A DNA stretch of 64,000 nt, taken from positions 1,488,001 to 1,552,000 of the forward strand of contig OY969915.1 of the NCBI GenBank assembly GCA_963704545.1, in the 5' to 3' direction. The first letter of the stretch is position 1. Every line of letters starts with the position of its first letter. The DNA is from VRUE01 sp963704545. GTDB taxonomy: Bacteria > Actinomycetota > Thermoleophilia > Solirubrobacterales > 70-9. The notes below the pieces were generated by a model. It worked only from the letters and a program-made list of their open reading frames with translations, made no database searches and had not been told where the DNA came from. This document shows positions 34,859-43,419 of this stretch, piece by piece. A program made the position numbers and the translations under genes.

Positions 34859-35623
34859 ATGAGCGCAGACGCCCCGTTGCTCGAGATCGACGGGGTAAGC
34901 AAGAAGTTCGGCCCGGTCCAGGCTCTGGACCGGGTCGACTTCGGCGTCGGCGAAGGCGAAGTGGTCGCCCTTGTAGGCGACAACGGGGCGGGCAAGTCGA
35001 CCCTGGTGAAGACGATCGCCGGGATCCACTCACCGGACGCCGGTGAGATTCGATTCGCCGGGGAGAGGGTGACGATCTCCCGGCCCCACGACGCCACGGC
35101 CCTGGGCATCGCGACCGTCTACCAGGATCTGGCGCTCTGCGACAACCTCGACGTGGTGGCGAACATCTTCCTCGGCCAGGAGGAGGTCACAGGCGGGCCG
35201 GCCCGGACGACGCGCCAGCTCGACGAGGCGAAGATGGAGCACCGGGCTGGCGATCTGCTCTCCAGCCTCGCGGTGACGATTCCCAGCTTGCGCACCGAGG
35301 TGGGGACGCTCTCCGGCGGCCAGCGCCAGCAGGTGGCGGTGGCGCGCTCGCTGTTGGGCGAGCCGAAGGTGGTGCTCCTCGACGAGCCGACGGCGGCACT
35401 CGGAGTGCCGCAGACCAAGTTGGTGCTGGGGCTGATCGGGACTCTGCGCGAGCGCGGCCTGGGCGTGGTCGTGATCAGCCACAACCTCGCCAACATCTTC
35501 GAGGTCGCCGACCGGATCGTCGTCCTGCGGCTCGGTCGCACAGCGGGCGACTTTCAGGCTGAGCAGACCACTGAGGAGCACGTCGTCGCCGCCATCACCG
35601 GCGTCGGCGAAGGCAATGGGTAG
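34859..35623 (+). CDS. Sugar ABC transporter ATP-binding protein
   Basis: ABC ATPase of 254 residues with Walker A GDNGAGKST, signature LSGGQRQQVAVARSLL, Walker B VVLLDEPTAALG and H-loop His in VVVISHNLAN. Only one nucleotide-binding domain is present, whereas classical XylG/RbsA proteins have two in tandem. A homodimer is therefore expected, as for FrcA-type importers. The ATG at 34859 lies 13 nt after the binding-protein gene. The last 8 nt overlap the permease start. Confidence 0.92.
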   Translation: MSADAPLLEIDGVSKKFGPVQALDRVDFGVGEGEVVALVGDNGAGKSTLVKTIAGIHSPDAGEIRFAGERVTISRPHDATALGIATVYQDLALCDNLDVVANIFLGQEEVTGGPARTTRQLDEAKMEHRAGDLLSSLAVTIPSLRTEVGTLSGGQRQQVAVARSLLGEPKVVLLDEPTAALGVPQTKLVLGLIGTLRERGLGVVVISHNLANIFEVADRIVVLRLGRTAGDFQAEQTTEEHVVAAITGVGEGNG

Positions 35624-36779
35624 AGAGAGCCTGCGGCGCTTCGTCCAGGGCGACCTCGCCTCGCTGCGGGTCGTGCTCGGCCTGGCCGTGATCTGGGCGA
35701 TCTTCCAATCCCAGAACGACCGCTTCCTCTCGGCCGAGAACCTGACCAACCTGATGCTGCAGATCACCGCGGTCGGGCTGATCTCGATCGGCATCGTCTT
35801 CGTGCTTCTGCTCGGCGAGATCGACCTCTCGGTCGGCGCGGTCAGCGGTCTGGCCGCCGCGGTGATGACCGTGCTCAACGTCAATCATGGCTGGAACCCC
35901 TACTTGGCGATCCTCGCCGCCGTTCTCGTCGGCACCACGATCGGCCTACTCCAGGGGTCGGTGTTCAGCCGCTTCGGCGTGCCCTCCTTCGTCGTCACCC
36001 TCGCCGGCCTGCTCGCCTGGCAGGGCGCCCTGCTGCAGGTCCTGGGCTCGACCGGCTCGATCAACATCAACGACCCGAAGATCACCGGCCTCGCCAACAC
36101 CTTCTACTCGGACACTGTCGGCTGGGCCATCGCCGCGGTCATAGTCGTCGCCTACGCGGGTGTCCTCCTCGCCGGGCACCGCAGCCGCGTCGCCCACGGG
36201 CTGACCGGAGAGAGCCTCGCGCCACTGGCGGTGCGAATTGCCCTCGTCGCCGCGATCACGGTCGTCGCCGTGGCCGTCCTCAACTCCGACCGCGGCGTGC
36301 CGCTGGCGCTGCTGATCCTGCTCGCCTTCGTCGGCGGCTTCGAATACGTCGCCAAGCGCACCCGCTTCGGCCGGCACGTTTATGCGGTCGGCGGAAATGC
36401 GGAGGCCGCCCGCCGGGCGGGCATCGGGGTGAACAAGATCCGCGTCGCGGTCTTCGCCCTCTCCGGCACGATGGCGGCGATCGGCGGCATCCTCGCCGCC
36501 TCGCGCCTGCTCGCCGTCAACCAGAGCTCGGGCGGCAGCGAACTGCTGCTCCTGGCGATCGCGGGCCCGGTGATCGCGGGGACCAGCCTCTTCGGCGGTC
36601 GCGGCGCCGTCTGGACCGCGCTGCTCGGCGCCCTCGTGATCGGCTCGATCGCCAACGGCATGGACCTGCTGGCGCTCTCCTCGGCGGTCAAGTTCATGGT
36701 CACCGGCGGCGTCCTGCTGCTGGCCGTGATCGTCGACGCCATCGCCCGGCGTGAGCGCCAAGCGGCTGGCCGGGTTTAG
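35616..36779 (+). CDS. Sugar ABC transporter permease
   Basis: A 387-residue permease of the BPD_transp_2 (RbsC/XylH) family with about ten hydrophobic helices. Recognisable features are GEIDLSVGAVSGLAAAVM, FGVPSFVVTLAGLLAWQG and GRHVYAVGGNAEAARRAGI, the last being the cytoplasmic loop that contacts the ATPase. It overlaps the ATPase gene by 8 nt. With the two preceding genes it forms a complete importer. The kinase gene downstream is convergent. Confidence 0.92.
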   Translation: MGRESLRRFVQGDLASLRVVLGLAVIWAIFQSQNDRFLSAENLTNLMLQITAVGLISIGIVFVLLLGEIDLSVGAVSGLAAAVMTVLNVNHGWNPYLAILAAVLVGTTIGLLQGSVFSRFGVPSFVVTLAGLLAWQGALLQVLGSTGSININDPKITGLANTFYSDTVGWAIAAVIVVAYAGVLLAGHRSRVAHGLTGESLAPLAVRIALVAAITVVAVAVLNSDRGVPLALLILLAFVGGFEYVAKRTRFGRHVYAVGGNAEAARRAGIGVNKIRVAVFALSGTMAAIGGILAASRLLAVNQSSGGSELLLLAIAGPVIAGTSLFGGRGAVWTALLGALVIGSIANGMDLLALSSAVKFMVTGGVLLLAVIVDAIARRERQAAGRV

Positions 36780-36785
36780 GAGGGC

Positions 36786-37745
36786 TCAGCGAGCGAACAG
36801 CAACGAGGCGCCGATTGCGCCGCCCAGATCGCCGAGTGAGGCGACTCTCACCGCGGGGGGCCGCTCGTCGACGAAGAGGTGCTTGTCCATCTCCTTGGTC
36901 AGCGCTCCCATATAGCGCTCGCCGAAGCGAACGCCGAGGCCGCCGCCGACGATCACCGCTTCGGGGTCGAGCAGGTTGACCGCGGAGGCGATCCCGGTGC
37001 CGAGGGCCTCGATCGCGCGGTCGACCAGCTTCTCGGCGAGATGGTCGCCATGGTCGAGGGCGCGTTGCCAGATTCCGCTCGTAAGACGATCTTTCTCGTG
37101 CTTGTGCATCAGCTTGAAGAGGTCGGTCTTGGTGCCCTCCTCGTGCTCGCGGCGCGCCTCGGTTTCCATCGCGCCTCGTCCCGCGTAGGCCTCCATGCAG
37201 CCCTTGCGCCCGCAGGGGCACTTGGCGCCGTCGCGCTTGACCACCATGTGGCCGATCTCCCCGGCGGCGCCGCGGCCTAGCCAGGGCTTGCCGTCGAGGA
37301 CGAGGCCACCGCCAACGCCGGTTCCCCAGAAGACGCCGATCAGGCTCTGGAACTCGCGCCCGGCGCCGAGGTGGAACTCGGCCTCCGTGGCGACCTGGAC
37401 GTCGTTGCCGACTCTCACCTCCGTCCCCAGGGCGGCCTTCAGTGCTTCGGCGAGCGGGAAGCTCCCCTCCCAGCCCGGAAGGTTGCGGGCACCGGAGACG
37501 ACCCCGGTCCGCTCGTCGGTGTCGCCGGGCGAGCCGACACCGACCCCGGCAAGCGCGCCGGTCTCGATACCGGCCTCTGCTGCCGCCTCTTTCAGGGCTG
37601 CTGCCATCTCGTCGGCTACGTCCTGGGGACCGCCGCTCGTCGGCGTCGGCCGGCGCGACTGCCCCACTACTCCACCGGTCGCATCGACGATCGCGGTCTG
37701 GATCTTCGTTCCGCCCAGGTCGATGCCGCCGCGCAGATCCGCCAC
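36786..37745 (-). CDS. ROK-family sugar kinase (glucokinase-like)
   Basis: A 319-residue kinase. GIDLGGTKIQTAIVD is the ATP-binding phosphate 1 motif. GNDVQVATEAEFHLGAGR and GTGVGGGLVLDGKPWLGRGAAGEIGHM contain the sugar and ROK signatures. The zinc motif is CPCGRKGCMEAYAG with the upstream His of GHM. It probably phosphorylates glucose or a sugar brought in by the neighbouring importer. The gene is convergent with the importer, and a TAGACT box lies 7 nt before the GTG start. Confidence 0.92.
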   Translation of the reverse strand: MADLRGGIDLGGTKIQTAIVDATGGVVGQSRRPTPTSGGPQDVADEMAAALKEAAAEAGIETGALAGVGVGSPGDTDERTGVVSGARNLPGWEGSFPLAEALKAALGTEVRVGNDVQVATEAEFHLGAGREFQSLIGVFWGTGVGGGLVLDGKPWLGRGAAGEIGHMVVKRDGAKCPCGRKGCMEAYAGRGAMETEARREHEEGTKTDLFKLMHKHEKDRLTSGIWQRALDHGDHLAEKLVDRAIEALGTGIASAVNLLDPEAVIVGGGLGVRFGERYMGALTKEMDKHLFVDERPPAVRVASLGDLGGAIGASLLFAR

Positions 37746-37752
37746 GTGCGTC

Positions 37753-37758
37753 AGTCTA
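37753..37758 (-). promoter_or_regulatory. Candidate leaderless -10 box (ROK kinase)
   Basis: TAGACT on the minus strand ends 7 nt before the GTG at 37745. The divergent acyltransferase gene begins only 20 nt away. Confidence 0.45.
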
Positions 37759-37765
37759 TGGCCCG

Positions 37766-38335
37766 GTGCAGAGGGGTTGGCGCATCTGGTGGGCGAAGCG
37801 GCGCTGGTACGAGCGCAACCGGCGACTCGGTCGGCGCTGGCGCTTGGCTCGGCACGCGGCCCGCGGCGGCTTCTTCGTCCGCCAGCCGGTCGAGGGCGAG
37901 GTTCTCGAGGCGCTCGACGAGGGCAGGTTGCGGATCGGCGAGGGGACGCTGCTGGAGCCCGGCTGCTGGCTCACCCTGGCGCCCGAGGCCCGGATCGAGA
38001 TCGGCGAGGGCTGCTTCCTCAACCGCAACACGATGCTGGCCGCGCTCGAGTCGATCGAGATCGGCGACCACACGATGTTCGCCAACGGCTGCTTCGTCGG
38101 CGACTCCTCGCACCGCTTCGACGACCCCGAGACACCGATCACCCAGCAGGGCTTCACCTCCAAGGGCCCGGTCCGGATCGGCTCCAACTGCTGGTTCGGC
38201 GCCAACTGCGTCGTCACCAGCGGGGTGACGGTCGGCGACCGCTGCGTGATCGGCGCCAACTCGGTCGTCACCCGCGACCTGCCGCCCGGGACGGTCGCCG
38301 TGGGCAGTCCCGCGAGGCCGCTGAAGCGGCACTAG
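37766..38335 (+). CDS. Hexapeptide-repeat acyltransferase
   Basis: A 189-residue left-handed beta-helix protein. Repeats of the I-G--- type run from about residue 60 (LRIGEGTLLEPGCWLTLAPEARIEIGEG, in part) to GDRCVIGANSVVTRDLPPGTVAVGSPARPLK, the typical C-terminal end of O-acetyltransferases of the WbbJ/NodL group. The loop SSHRFDDPETPI carries the catalytic-type histidine. A basic N-terminus (WRIWWAKRRWYERNRR) may bind membrane lipids or a glycan. The GTG at 37766 is the first start after the kinase promoter. The acceptor is unknown. Confidence 0.82.
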   Translation: MQRGWRIWWAKRRWYERNRRLGRRWRLARHAARGGFFVRQPVEGEVLEALDEGRLRIGEGTLLEPGCWLTLAPEARIEIGEGCFLNRNTMLAALESIEIGDHTMFANGCFVGDSSHRFDDPETPITQQGFTSKGPVRIGSNCWFGANCVVTSGVTVGDRCVIGANSVVTRDLPPGTVAVGSPARPLKRH

Positions 38336-38397
38336 CGGTTGCCATTGGGCAGCTCTCGCAATGTGATCAAAACCGCGTAGTTCCGCACGGGACCGCC

Positions 38398-38403
38398 TAT
38401 AAT
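38398..38403 (+). promoter_or_regulatory. -10 box of the pan operon
   Basis: TATAAT is a perfect consensus -10, 34 nt before the panC ATG, giving a normal leader of about 27 nt. No clear -35 is seen. Confidence 0.5.
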
Positions 38404-38437
38404 TCGCAACAGGCCGTGACCCGAAGGGCATGGACCA

Positions 38438-39355
38438 ATGAACCTCGTCGAACTCGCCGACCCCACTCACGCCCAAGACGTGAAGCTCCTCCGTGCCAAG
38501 GACGAGCTTCGAGCCGCGCTTGCCCCGGCACGGCATGAGGGCGGCTCGATCGGCCTCGTGCCGACGATGGGCTACCTGCACGAGGGCCACCTCTCGCTGC
38601 TTCGCGTCGCCCGCGCCGAGTGCGACCTCGTAGTCATGAGCCTCTTCGTCAACCCGGCCCAGTTCGGCCCCGGCGAGGACCTCGACCGCTACCCGCGCGA
38701 CGAGGAGCGCGACCTGCGGCTCGCCGCCGAGACCGGCGTCGACTTCGTTTACGCGCCGCCGGTGGAGGCGGTCTACCCGGACGGGTTCGCCACCCATGTC
38801 GAGGTTGGGGACCAGCTCACCGGCGTCCTCGACGGCGACCCCTCCCGGCGCGGCCCCGGTCACTTCCGCGGCGTGACCACAGTCGTCGCAAAGCTCTTCA
38901 ACACGGTCCAGCCCGACGTCGCCTATTTCGGTCAGAAGGATGCCCAGCAGGTCGCCGTGATCCGTCGCATGGTGCGCGACCTCGACATCCCCGCGAGGGT
39001 CGAGGTGCTGCCGACCGTGCGCGAGGCCGACGGCCTGGCGATGAGCTCGCGCAACGCCTACCTCGACCCCCGCGCGCGGGAGCAGGCGACCGCGCTCTCG
39101 CGGGCACTGGGCGCGGCGGAGCAGGCGGCTCGTGCCGATGGTCTCGCCGCGGCGCTCGACGCCGCCAGGGCCGAGTTGCACGCGGCCGGGGTCGAGCCCG
39201 AGTACCTGGAGGCGCGCGACGCCGAGAGCTTGACCGAGGTCGCCGAGATCGGCGACCGCCCGATCCTGATCGCGGTCGCCGCCCACGTCGGCGGCGCACG
39301 CCTGATCGACAACGTCTTGATCCGACCTTTGAAACGCGAAATTCGAAAGAGCTGA
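38438..39355 (+). CDS. panC: Pantoate--beta-alanine ligase (pantothenate synthetase)
   Basis: Joins pantoate and beta-alanine with ATP to make pantothenate. It has 305 residues. The nucleotide-binding H-x-G-H motif is HEGH at 48-51 within VPTMGYLHEGHLSL. SLFVNPAQFGPGEDLDRYPR, FGQKDAQQVAVIRRMVRDL and MSSRNAYL are all conserved. It is the first gene of a compact panC-panD-panB operon. Confidence 0.96.
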   Translation: MNLVELADPTHAQDVKLLRAKDELRAALAPARHEGGSIGLVPTMGYLHEGHLSLLRVARAECDLVVMSLFVNPAQFGPGEDLDRYPRDEERDLRLAAETGVDFVYAPPVEAVYPDGFATHVEVGDQLTGVLDGDPSRRGPGHFRGVTTVVAKLFNTVQPDVAYFGQKDAQQVAVIRRMVRDLDIPARVEVLPTVREADGLAMSSRNAYLDPRAREQATALSRALGAAEQAARADGLAAALDAARAELHAAGVEPEYLEARDAESLTEVAEIGDRPILIAVAAHVGGARLIDNVLIRPLKREIRKS

Positions 39356-39367
39356 ACGGGAGGCCAG

Positions 39368-39781
39368 ATGCAAAGGCAGATGCTCAAGTCCAAGATCCAC
39401 CGGGCGACGGTGACCGACTGCGACGTCGACTACATCGGCAGCATCACGATCGACACCGAGCTGATGGCGAGCGCGGACCTGATCACCAACGAGCAGGTCC
39501 ACGTCTGGGACATCGACAACGGGGCTCGTTTCGTCACCTACGTGATTGACGGCGAGCCCGGGTCAAAGACGATGCAGGTCAACGGGGCCGCCGCGCACCT
39601 GACCCGCCCCGGCCACAAGATCATCGTCGCCTCCTTCGGTGCCTACGACGAGAGCGACCTAGAGACCTACTCGCCGGTCGTCGTCCACGTCGACGACGAG
39701 AACGAGATCGTCGCCGTCGACAGCCACCCCGAGGTGCTGCTTGCCGAACCGGCGCACGCGTCGGACGCGGAGATGGCCTGA
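39368..39781 (+). CDS. panD: Aspartate 1-decarboxylase proenzyme
   Basis: Makes beta-alanine from aspartate. The 137-residue proenzyme is cleaved at the Gly24-Ser25 bond in YIGSITID, generating the pyruvoyl cofactor from Ser25. NGAAAHLTRPGHKIIVASF is also typical. GGGAGG precedes the ATG. It follows panC by 12 nt and overlaps panB by 1 nt, so precursor supply and ligation are co-expressed. Confidence 0.95.
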   Translation: MQRQMLKSKIHRATVTDCDVDYIGSITIDTELMASADLITNEQVHVWDIDNGARFVTYVIDGEPGSKTMQVNGAAAHLTRPGHKIIVASFGAYDESDLETYSPVVVHVDDENEIVAVDSHPEVLLAEPAHASDAEMA

Positions 39782-40713
39782 TGAGCTCCGGCGCCCGATC
39801 GCATACCGCGCCGCCGGAGGGGCGTCAGCCGGTCTCCCTGCCGCGCCTGGCCGAGATGAAGGCGGCCGGCGAGCCGATCGCGATGGTCACCGCCTACGAC
39901 TACCCCTCGGCCAGGGTCGCCGAGGAGGCCGGTGCCGACGTCGTCCTGGTCGGCGACTCCGCGGCGATGGTCGTGCTCGGCCACCCCGGCACGGAGGCCG
40001 TCTCGATGGAGGAGATGATCGTCCTCGGCAAGGCCGTGCGGCGCGGGCTGAAGACGCCGCTGATGGTCGGCGACATGCCTATGGGCAGCTACGAGGCGAG
40101 CAACGAGCTGGCGATCCAAAACGCCCAGCGCCTGGTCAAGGAGACCGGCTGCCAGACGGTGAAGCTGGAGGCGGGGGGGACCTCGGTCGAGCGCGCCCGC
40201 GCGATCGTCCGCTCCGGGATCCCGGTGATGGGCCACGTCGGCCTCACGCCCCAGACCGCCACCGCCCTCGGCGGCTACAAGGCCCAGGGCAAGACCGCGC
40301 AGAGCGCGATCCAGCTCTGCGAGGACGCCCTGGCCCTACAGGCGGTCGGCTGCTTCGCGATCGTCTTCGAGGCCGTTCCGGCCGCCGTCACCGAGGCGAT
40401 CGTCGAGAAGCTCGAGATCCCGGCGATCGGCATCGGCGCCGGCCCGGCGACCGCGGGTCAGGTCCTCGTCTTCCACGACCTCCTCGGCATTACCACCGGC
40501 CGCATGGCCAAATTCGTCAAGCAGTACGCCCACGTCCACGACGAGATGGTCGGCGGCGTCCGCCAGTACGTGGACGAGGTCCGCACCCGCCACTTCCCCG
40601 AACCCGACCACGTCTACGGCATCGAGCCCGCCGAGCTGGCCGAGCTGCGTCGCTACCTGGAGCAGGAGAGCTTGACCTCGGCGAAGGCATGGGACTGGGA
40701 GCCGCTGCCCTAG
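39781..40713 (+). CDS. panB: 3-methyl-2-oxobutanoate hydroxymethyltransferase
   Basis: First step of pantoate synthesis, transferring a hydroxymethyl group from methylene-tetrahydrofolate. It has 310 residues. MVTAYDYPSARVAEEAGADVVLVGDS, DMPMGSY, VKLEAGG, MGHVGLTPQ and GIGAGPATAGQVLVFHDLLG match the family along its length (given in segments). The first 20 residues are an extension. The ATG overlaps the panD stop. The gene converges with the membrane protein, overlapping it by 4 nt. Confidence 0.95.
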   Translation: MSSGARSHTAPPEGRQPVSLPRLAEMKAAGEPIAMVTAYDYPSARVAEEAGADVVLVGDSAAMVVLGHPGTEAVSMEEMIVLGKAVRRGLKTPLMVGDMPMGSYEASNELAIQNAQRLVKETGCQTVKLEAGGTSVERARAIVRSGIPVMGHVGLTPQTATALGGYKAQGKTAQSAIQLCEDALALQAVGCFAIVFEAVPAAVTEAIVEKLEIPAIGIGAGPATAGQVLVFHDLLGITTGRMAKFVKQYAHVHDEMVGGVRQYVDEVRTRHFPEPDHVYGIEPAELAELRRYLEQESLTSAKAWDWEPLP

Positions 40714-41894
40714 GTCGCCTGATCAGTTTTGTCGGGAAAAAGAACCTTATACGGCACGCCGAGTGTTACGCAGCGCTTAGCCGGTGCATAGATCAGGACG
40801 TCTGACAGCGCGTTCGAGTAGCGCTCCTCGGTCAAGGCAAACGCCGCAAACGCAGCCCCAGCGACCACGGCCAAGAGCATCGCCACAGAGATATATGGAG
40901 TTGTCGGTATTGATATCTGCCAATCAGCGAGCCCGAGGGTGGTTGTATCAACAGGATGCCCAATCCACTTAGTACTAGTGGAAATCGGAATCGCAGCCCA
41001 GGCCAGGAGGTATACGAACGCCCCGAAGAAGGCGGTAATGCCAATGACCAGGCGAATCAGGCGAAAGGTGCAATGCCGGGTGAACGTCTTGCCAATGTCG
41101 CCAGCCATCTCCTCCGCGTTCTTGGAAAAGTCGCCAGCGTTTTCATAGGCCGCATGAAGTCGGCCCCAAAGCCATGCATCTTCGGGTGGCTCGGCCTTTT
41201 CCTCGGTGCGAGGCGCCTCTTTGATGGCCTGGAGGATCTCTCGGCGTGAGAGGCTCCCTTCGCTGGTCGGGGCGGTGACCTCGGCAAAGAGCCTCTTTAC
41301 ATCGGTTTTGGAAAACCTAGCCCCGAGGAAAAGCAATGGAGGTCCTAGTGCGACGGCTGCGACAGCGATCAATTGAAGTCCGACGGCATCGCCAACGACC
41401 CAAAGATCCTGAGTGAGGAGAGGCAGGAAGACGACGATTACGGCAACGGGTAGAAGGACCGGAATCCTGCTTGCGAGGGAGATTGCACTCCACATCATGG
41501 CAGCGATAAGAACAACACCAAGGGGCACTACGTGGGTTACGAGGAGCCCGTCAGAGCCGGCCACGCGATAGCTCGCGACGCCGGATGCGATCCAGAGGAA
41601 AAAAATAATGAGAAGTGCAGTGCCGAACCGCTTTGTTGCGCCTGCAAAGCCAGCCAAAACGAGGAGCAAGCCGGCGACTACACCTGCCGCTTGCCAGATG
41701 CTTAGGTCGACTCGTATGAATAGCCAGAAAGCAAGTGACACGACCATCCACCAGGTCAATATTTGACTCAGAATGTTTCCGCTATGCGAGAAGTCGGATG
41801 GCTCGGATCGGCAAAGTCGGCCGTAGCGTTCCTTCCGAAGAGCTTGGGCCAGGCTCTTCCGGAGGTATGTATCGAAGTCAGTCGTGTCGACCAT
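40710..41894 (-). CDS. Uncharacterised multi-pass membrane protein, lower GC
   Basis: Not recognised. The product has 394 residues. A short N-terminal soluble part (VDTTDFDTYLRKSLAQALRKERYG) precedes about six hydrophobic helices. A hydrophilic segment of about 90 residues follows (including PRTEEKAEPPEDAWLWGRLHAAYENAG), then two or three more helices. By eye, base composition and codon use are clearly less GC-rich than the surrounding pan and udg genes, suggesting later acquisition. The ATG at 41894 is preferred; a TTG at 41915 is possible. It overlaps panB by 4 nt at the 3' end. Confidence 0.75.
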   Translation of the reverse strand: MVDTTDFDTYLRKSLAQALRKERYGRLCRSEPSDFSHSGNILSQILTWWMVVSLAFWLFIRVDLSIWQAAGVVAGLLLVLAGFAGATKRFGTALLIIFFLWIASGVASYRVAGSDGLLVTHVVPLGVVLIAAMMWSAISLASRIPVLLPVAVIVVFLPLLTQDLWVVGDAVGLQLIAVAAVALGPPLLFLGARFSKTDVKRLFAEVTAPTSEGSLSRREILQAIKEAPRTEEKAEPPEDAWLWGRLHAAYENAGDFSKNAEEMAGDIGKTFTRHCTFRLIRLVIGITAFFGAFVYLLAWAAIPISTSTKWIGHPVDTTTLGLADWQISIPTTPYISVAMLLAVVAGAAFAAFALTEERYSNALSDVLIYAPAKRCVTLGVPYKVLFPDKTDQAT

Positions 41895-41972
41895 CGCTTT
41901 GAGGAGTCCTACCAAATGAATAGGACCCGTTTCGCCAGGCTAGGGTGTCGATCAAGCCATCCCCGCGCAAAC

Positions 41973-41978
41973 TACGAT
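41973..41978 (+). promoter_or_regulatory. Candidate leaderless -10 box (FmdB-like gene)
   Basis: TACGAT ends 8 nt before the ATG at 41987. Confidence 0.4.
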
Positions 41979-41986
41979 GAGTAGCC

Positions 41987-42244
41987 ATGCCCGTCTACGA
42001 GTTCGAGTGCGAGCAGTGCGGCGACCGCTTCGAGGAGCTGGCGCCCAGCGATACGCAGAGCTTTCCCTGCCCGGCCTGCGGCTCGGATCGCACGCTGCGC
42101 CTGCTTTCGCCGGTTTCCCCGCCCGGTCGCCAGCCCCGTGGTGCCGGCGTCCGCTCGGGGGAATCGCAGCGCCGGGAGCGCGAAGCGGCGCGGGGCGAGC
42201 GTTTGACCGAGACGAAGCGCAAGCGCGCCGCCGGAGAGCTCTGA
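41987..42244 (+). CDS. FmdB-family zinc ribbon protein
   Basis: An 85-residue protein. The first 40 residues form the CxxC...CxxC zinc ribbon of the FmdB/CxxC_CXXC_SSSS family (YEFECEQCGDRFEEL, then FPCPACGSD). The rest is a basic, probably disordered tail. The family is linked by name to formamidase regulation, but the general function is unknown. The stop overlaps the udg start, so the two are co-translated. A DNA- or RNA-binding role is only a guess. Confidence 0.85.
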   Translation: MPVYEFECEQCGDRFEELAPSDTQSFPCPACGSDRTLRLLSPVSPPGRQPRGAGVRSGESQRREREAARGERLTETKRKRAAGEL

Positions 42245-42918
42245 TGGCCACCGCCGAGGAGCGCCGCGAGGATCTGGTCGCGCTCTACAAGGAAGTCCAG
42301 GCCTGCACGAAGTGCCCCCTGCACGAGACGCGGACCAAGGCCGTCTTCGGCGCCGGGGACGCGAACGCGGACCTGATGTTCGTCGGCGAGGCGCCAGGGG
42401 CCGACGAGGATCGACAGGGCCTGCCCTTCGTCGGCCGCGCCGGCCAGCTGCTCAACCAGATGCTGGAGGAGATCGGGCTCTCGCGCGATGACGTCTTCAT
42501 CGCCAACGTGCTGAAGAGCCGCCCTCCCGGTAACCGCGACCCCCAGCCCCTGGAGATCGAGGCCTGCCGGCCCTACCTCTTCGAGCAGGTGCGCCTGATC
42601 GAGCCGACGGTCATCTGCACGCTGGGGAACTTCGCCACCAAGCTGCTCAGCGGCAACCCGGCCGGGATCACCCGGGTGCGGGGGACGCCGCAGGTGCACG
42701 AGCTGGGCGGCCGCACGGTTTTCCTGCTGCCGATATTCCACCCAGCGGCCGCGCTGCGCACACCGGCCGTGAAGGAGACCCTGCGCGAGGACTTCGCCAC
42801 CATCCCGGACCTGCTGGCGATGGGTCCCCCGGTCGCCGCCGAAGAGCCTCTCGAGGAGGCGGAGGAGGCGGATTCGGCGCCCGAGCCCCCCGCCGACCAG
42901 CTCGGCTTCTTCGGGTGA
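42244..42918 (+). CDS. udg: Family 4 uracil-DNA glycosylase
   Basis: Removes uracil from DNA. The 224-residue enzyme has the family 4 [4Fe-4S] cysteines: ACTKCPLH near the N-terminus, and Cys of EACRPYLF and of VICTLG further on. The active-site motif GEAPGADEDRQGLPFVG and the second motif HPAAALR are present. The last residues, DQLGFFG, look like a beta-clamp-binding QLxFF motif. The ATG overlaps the FmdB-like gene stop, and tsaE follows with a 4-nt overlap. Confidence 0.93.
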   Translation: MATAEERREDLVALYKEVQACTKCPLHETRTKAVFGAGDANADLMFVGEAPGADEDRQGLPFVGRAGQLLNQMLEEIGLSRDDVFIANVLKSRPPGNRDPQPLEIEACRPYLFEQVRLIEPTVICTLGNFATKLLSGNPAGITRVRGTPQVHELGGRTVFLLPIFHPAAALRTPAVKETLREDFATIPDLLAMGPPVAAEEPLEEAEEADSAPEPPADQLGFFG

Positions 42919-43349
42919 AGACGACCACCGATTCCGCGGCGGAGACCGAAGCGCTCGGTGCCCGGCTCGCCGAGCGGCTCGCGCGTGGCGACGTGGTCGT
43001 CCTCAGCGGCGAGGTCGGTGCCGGAAAGACGACGCTGATCCGCGGTGCCTGCCGGGGGCTGGGCGTCGAGTCGCCGGTCACCTCGCCCACCTTCACGATC
43101 GGCCACCGCTACGAGGGCGGGCGCCTGCCGGTCGCGCACCTCGACCTCTACCGCCTCGAGGCCGGTCTCGAGGGCGAGGACCCGGCCCTGCTCGAGGACT
43201 ACCTGACTGCCGACGCGGTCGCCTTCGTCGAGTGGCCCGCGGTGGCCGAGCCCGAGCTCGCCGGCAGGCATGTCCTCGCCGTGCGCCTGGCCCACGCGGG
43301 CGGCGACCGGCGCGAGATCGAGATGCCCGCCGCATCTGCCCGCAATTAG
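42915..43349 (+). CDS. tsaE: tRNA threonylcarbamoyladenosine biosynthesis protein TsaE
   Basis: P-loop ATPase that cycles the TsaB-TsaD complex during t6A37 synthesis. It has 144 residues with Walker A GEVGAGKTT, SPTFTIGHRYEG and HLDLYRLE, the normal set. The GTG start overlaps udg. tsaB, rimI and tsaD follow after one inserted gene for a secreted protein. Confidence 0.93.
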   Translation: MKTTTDSAAETEALGARLAERLARGDVVVLSGEVGAGKTTLIRGACRGLGVESPVTSPTFTIGHRYEGGRLPVAHLDLYRLEAGLEGEDPALLEDYLTADAVAFVEWPAVAEPELAGRHVLAVRLAHAGGDRREIEMPAASARN

Positions 43350-43419
43350 GCGTGTTCGGTAGTCATCGGGTGCATGTAGCATCGAGCTGGTGCCGATCAC
43401 GCCAACCGGAGGGATGCAG

